Assembly (NCBI GenBank): GCA_050743625.1 | Contig: JBOGED010000401.1 | Coordinates: 1 to 8,805 of the forward strand | Direction of reading: 5' to 3' | From: JBOGED01 sp050743625 | Lineage (GTDB): Bacteria; Actinomycetota; Nitriliruptoria; Euzebyales; Egibacteraceae | DNA: 8,805 bases | In this document: piece by piece, positions 6,701 to 8,805 of the stretch | Position numbering within the stretch: position 1 is the stretch's first letter | Layout of the letters: each line of letters begins with the position of its first letter | Position numbers and translations under genes: made by a program | Notes under the pieces: generated by a model | What the model was told of the DNA's origin: nothing | Databases searched by the model: none | What the model saw: the letters and a program-made list of their open reading frames with translations, nothing else

Positions 6701-7646
6701 CCTCCTCGTCTTGGCACAGCGTGAAGACCTCCTCGAACTGATCGACGACCAGCACGACCCGCTCGTCACGGGGGCGTTCGGCCAGTGCCAGCGAGACGGC
6801 CAGGTCCAGACTCCGCTCGTCGGCCAGTAAGCCGTCCAGAGTGCGCTGCATCCCTTCGCTCGCGAAGAGCCGGACCAGCTGAGCCGCCAACATGCTCGTG
6901 GGACGGGCTCCGGGCGTCAGGACACGGATCATCCACGCCTCGCTGCCGGGTAGGGCGCCTTGCCGAAGCGCCGGGATCACGCCAGCGCGTACCAGCGAGC
7001 TCTTGCCACTCCCAGATGGGCCGAGGACGGCCAGGAAGCGACTACCCCGCAGCTTCTCGAGCATGCGTTTGGCGTCGTCGTCGCGCCCGAAGAAAAACTC
7101 GGCATGCGTTTCGTCGAACACCTCCAGCCCCCGGTACGGGCACACCTCGTCGCCCGTGCCGGACAGGACTACAGGACGGCGCGCGACGCCGCTGACCGCG
7201 GAGACAAGATCCCGGATGCCGGCGGGGTTGTCGATGCCCGCGCGCAGGTCGAGCCAGGTGCGGGTGGCCAGGAAGGCCAGGCTGGGGTCGTCAGGTTGCA
7301 ATGCGCCCGGCAACAGCACCATGAAGAGCCGGAAGTCGCGATCCTTGGCTGCCCGGTCTTGGGCCACGGCAAGCTCTTCGCGAGCCCAGTCGCCGAGCCC
7401 GTGGGGACCCACGAACACCGCGCAGGCTTTCGAGGCGTTCAGGCCTTGGACGATCTGCGGTTGCCAGGCGTCTCCGGGAACCAGGCACCACAGATCCAGC
7501 CATGGCTGTATCCCTTCGTCCCGCAGCCGCTTCGCGAGCTGCTCGAGGGCAGACTCGTCGGCGCGGTTATACGAAAGGAACACATCGAAAGGCAGCGCCC
7601 TCACCATCACGAAGAGTAGAGTCCCCGCACAAGGAGCGTGATGCAT
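3750..7646 (-). CDS. TIR - nSTAND1 NTPase - membrane segment - 14-blade WD40 protein
   Basis: A 1298-residue immune-receptor-like protein. The TIR domain (about 19-155) begins PFDVFLSYNRADE and has WLDLWCLVPGDAW and WAREEL, where Glu91 matches the NADase glutamate of WxxxEL TIRs. The STAND NTPase (about 170-590) has CPYRGLEVF (169-177), FFGRDDD, Walker A GPSGSGKSS (209-217), Walker B VVLVVDQFEEVF (297-308), LAMRADFYHR (339-348) and the family-typical VAHEALIRGWPTLRGW (524-539). A hydrophobic segment (about 615-638) follows ARRRVR. Fourteen WD40 repeats (about 700-1271) end in GTVRVWD-like motifs spaced 41-44 residues apart; blade 3 is degenerate (VQVADL). The tail has CEVC (1272-1275). The ATG at 7646 has AGGA ten bases upstream; GTG/ATG at 7610/7607 are alternatives. 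By analogy the WD40 part senses, the NTPase switches, and TIR depletes NAD+. The trigger is unknown. Confidence 0.93.
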   Translation of the reverse strand: MHHAPCAGTLLFVMVRALPFDVFLSYNRADESALEQLAKRLRDEGIQPWLDLWCLVPGDAWQPQIVQGLNASKACAVFVGPHGLGDWAREELAVAQDRAAKDRDFRLFMVLLPGALQPDDPSLAFLATRTWLDLRAGIDNPAGIRDLVSAVSGVARRPVVLSGTGDEVCPYRGLEVFDETHAEFFFGRDDDAKRMLEKLRGSRFLAVLGPSGSGKSSLVRAGVIPALRQGALPGSEAWMIRVLTPGARPTSMLAAQLVRLFASEGMQRTLDGLLADERSLDLAVSLALAERPRDERVVLVVDQFEEVFTLCQDEEERTAFLANLCYGATIPGGRLVVLLAMRADFYHRCAAYPELRALATQQFLVGPLGSHALRHVIELPAWRVGLELEPGLVETILDDVADRPGTLPLLEHVLLEVWQRRQGRKLTLEAYVASGGVEGALAQRANTIYNGLSPTQQQIARRVLLRLIQPGEGTEDTRRRAVVGELLTRSEEQADVQTVVNALADGRLLITGQDDVVGNEVVDVAHEALIRGWPTLRGWINEDREALRAQRRLTEAATEWDENGREDGYLYRGARLLGWQDRPVSGLNDLERAFLDASRGREAREHATARRRVRLTLIGLSGALTVITIFAVVALLASLRAIRQRDLAESARLAASANQLLSIDPEQSLLLALEAYETRPNEAAETILRQAMLESRLSARYDHESAVYGVSVSQDGRIASAGNDGTIHIWNPAGGEPAILSGHEDRIRGIDFSPDGQRVASASEDGTVRVWDAAGGAQVTELRRESRMYAVAFSPDGQRIASAGSGGAVQVADLAGNTIVEVSGRGSAVLGIAFSADGTRIAAAGADNTVRMWDTASGAELLALANPGDMWGVAFSPDGRWIAGAGEGGTVRVWDAASGAELMMLPGYGGRVYGVAFSCDGRQIAASGADGTVRVWDQTGHVVEAFGGHRGRVYGVAFSCDRQQIVSGGADGTVRVWDHGDSTLLALPGRRGRVESVAFSSDGRRIASGGTDGTVSVWDLTGSDPVALPGHEGTVYSLAFSRDGQRIASGGADGMVRVWDLASNALLGSFPGHAGRVYGIAFSPDGERVLSAGQDGRVRLWDLAGGVELRELVGHDRHVYDVAFSSDGERIVTAGGDGTVRVWDAADGQEQRKLQGHRGAVLSVAFSQDGQRVASTGTDGMVALWDLTSDDDAPSRTLPGHDDEVAAVAFRPDGQQIASAGLDGTVRVWNLAGGGSVLLRGYEDDVIAVAFRPDGQRLASASTDGLVRAWECEVCGPIEEVLALARERATYLNELEGS
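3822..5549 (-). repeat. WD40 repeat array, 14 units of about 123-132 bp
   Basis: The conserved Trp (or equivalent) of each blade falls at residues 730, 771, 812 (Ala), 853, 894, 936, 977, 1018, 1059, 1101, 1143, 1185, 1229 and 1270. Fourteen blades would fit two seven-bladed propellers. The units remain similar at DNA level. For example, 4711-4796 and 4834-4919 match at about 72 of 86 bases by hand alignment, including 26 identical bases in a row, which points to fairly recent duplication or gene conversion. Confidence 0.9.
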
Positions 7647-7663
7647 TCACGCCCGTTCCTGCG

Positions 7664-7713
7664 GTCCCGAACTTCGATTTCGGGCATCGTTTGTCCCGAA
7701 GCCGAAGTTCGGG
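7664..7713. promoter_or_regulatory. Two tandem 19-bp dyads (CCCGAA-N7-TTCGGG), candidate operator or leader hairpin
   Basis: Dyad 1 spans 7666-7684 and dyad 2 spans 7695-7713. Both read CCCGAA, seven bases, TTCGGG, and they are 29 bases apart centre to centre. GTCCCGAA is a direct repeat at 7664-7671 and 7693-7700. In addition, the outer 11 bases CCCGAACTTCG (7666-7676) and CGAAGTTCGGG (7703-7713) are perfectly complementary, so the whole can fold as one long hairpin (11 bp, 2x2 mismatch, 6 bp, 10-base loop) or as two short ones. It ends 20 bases upstream of the TIR/STAND ATG, next to its AGGA, and about 88 bases upstream of the divergent oxidoreductase. No T-run follows on either strand, so it is not a classical terminator. 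It could be a repressor or activator site pair, or an RNA leader element. Confidence 0.6.
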
Positions 7714-7801
7714 TGTATCGCTGAGCGAAGAATCACCTGCACGCGCGCCGCGCGATATCATCGGCCTCGAGCGAATGTAATCGCGTAATCGGGGTTCCGT
7801 C

Positions 7802-8700
7802 ATGAAGGTAGGGCTTCAGATTTTCTCGTTCACGTGGCCGGGCGGAGGTGCCGAGGTCGGCTCCACGCTGGCCAGGGTCGTACATACCGCCGACGAGGCG
7901 GGCTTCGACTCGATATGGGTCATGGACCATTTCTTCCAGATCATGGGGCCAGGCACCGAGAGCCAACCCATGCTCGAGGGCTACACGACCCTTGGGTTCG
8001 CGGCGGCGCACTCCCAGCGCGCGCGCCTCGGGCTGATGGTGGGAGGTATCCACTACCGCCAGCCGGGCCTACTCGTAAAGGCGGTAACGACCCTCGACGT
8101 GCTGTCCGGCGGGCGGGCGTGGCTCGGCCTCGGCGCGGAGGAATCCGAGGGTCTTGGGTTCGGATTCCCCCCACTATCGCAGCGCTACGAGTTGCTGGAG
8201 GAGACGCTCCAGTTCGCCTACGGGATGTTCGAGGGCGAGCGCGGCTCCGAGGCTGCTTTCGACGCCCAGCACGTCCATGCCACCCGCCTGCTGAACTCCC
8301 CCCAGTCACTGAGCCGGCCGCGCGTGCCGATCTTGATCGGTGGTGGCGGTGAGCGCAAGACCCTCCGGCTCGTCGCGCGTACGCCGACGCGTGCAACGTC
8401 TTCGGCGACCCGGAGACCCTGCCCCACAAGTTCGAGGTGCTCCGCCAGCACTGCGAGACAGTCGGACGGCCCTACGAGGAGATCGAGCGCACGACGCTCC
8501 AGTTCGTCATCCTCCCCGGCTCCTCGGGCGAAGGGTGGGGAGGCGATCCCCAGACACCCGACCAGATCGTCGAACAGATCGCGGCGCTCGCCGAGGTCGG
8601 CGTCCAACACGTGATCCTCGCCGTGGCTGGCGTCCACGACCCCGCCACGCTCGACGTGGTCTGCGAAAAGATCCTGCCCGAGATCAAGACGCTGAGCTGA
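7802..8700 (+). pseudogene. LLM-class F420-dependent oxidoreductase, interrupted by a one-base frameshift
   Basis: The N-terminal part (7802 to about 8377) reads MKVGLQIFSFTWPGGGAE, then ADEAGFDSIWVMDHFF (30-45), MLEGYTTLGFAAAH (57-70), VTTLDVLSGGRAWLGLGA (95-112), LNSPQSLSRP and PILIGGGGERKTLRLVAR (176-193). These are hallmarks of the TIM-barrel LLM/F420 oxidoreductases (resembling TIGR03560). Homology continues in another frame as YADACNVFGDPETLPHKFEV and runs to the TGA at 8698-8700. One base is missing at about 8378-8380 (GCG CG- TAC); restoring it gives a 299-residue protein of normal length. No slippery heptamer is visible, so programmed frameshifting is unlikely; a sequence error or recent inactivating deletion fits. 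Without it, the first frame runs to 8614 as nonsense. The family transfers hydride from F420H2 or flavin; the substrate is unknown. The ATG has a weak GGGG seven bases upstream. Confidence 0.85.
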
Positions 8701-8805
8701 CTCGTCAGGGTTTGCGAGGAAATAACGTTGTGATTTGTCCGGCTCGGGCGACCACCAACTGGCTCCGGTGCGGGCGTTGTGTGGAGGATCGGCGCGGTAT
8801 ACCGC
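8701..8805. other. Terminal non-coding stretch, ending in a 12-bp palindrome
   Basis: No gene is supported in the last 105 bases. The last twelve bases (8794-8805, GCGGTATACCGC) are a perfect palindrome cut by the window edge, so its full extent is unknown. A GGAGGA at 8783-8788 could be the ribosome site of a gene starting beyond the window, but no start codon in suitable position is visible. Confidence 0.4.

Noticed and set aside
7742..7754. Palindrome CGCGCG-C-CGCGCG upstream of the oxidoreductase
   Set aside because: It is a simple CG alternation expected by chance in GC-rich DNA, with no copies or context to support a site.
8375..8385. Programmed ribosomal frameshift in the oxidoreductase gene
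   Set aside because: No slippery heptamer is seen at the site, and this enzyme family is not known to use frameshifting.

Overview
This GC-rich window looks like a chromosomal segment of an actinobacterium-type organism. The class cannot be fixed from the sequence. The basis is the high GC, the tightly packed thiL-thiD pair, a stand-alone Lrp/AsnC ligand-binding protein, a small dodecin, an LLM-class F420-dependent oxidoreductase (F420 enzymes are most abundant in Actinomycetota) and a TIR/STAND/WD40 giant protein of a kind common in developmentally complex bacteria. The assignment is an inference.

Layout. Positions 29-1794 (minus strand) hold a thiamine cofactor operon: thiL, then thiD, joined by a 4-base ATGA stop/start overlap. 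Positions 1848-3011 hold three small conserved genes: a dodecin-family protein (+), a phosphoribosyltransferase (-) and a lone AsnC-type RAM domain (+). These look like ordinary housekeeping genes in alternating orientation with very short gaps.

Positions 3029-7646 (minus strand) are the accessory part. A 1298-residue protein runs TIR, then a nSTAND1-type NTPase, one membrane segment, and fourteen WD40 blades. Downstream on the same strand is a predicted lipoprotein whose mature part is dominated by 44 uninterrupted Asp-Pro dipeptides. The first gene has the design of a bacterial immune/cell-suicide receptor: effector, switch, sensor. The second is a very acidic, probably extended surface polypeptide of unknown function. 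Whether the two act together is not shown; same strand and a short gap only allow co-transcription.

The 155-bp gap at 7647-7801 separates the TIR/STAND gene from a divergent oxidoreductase gene. It carries two tandem 19-bp dyads (CCCGAA-N7-TTCGGG) just upstream of the TIR/STAND start, the best candidate control element in the window. The oxidoreductase gene (7802-8700) is interrupted by one missing base near 8378-8380: either a fresh pseudogene or a sequence error. No RNA genes, CRISPR arrays, transposons or convincing intrinsic terminators were found. No gap between genes exceeds 300 bases.
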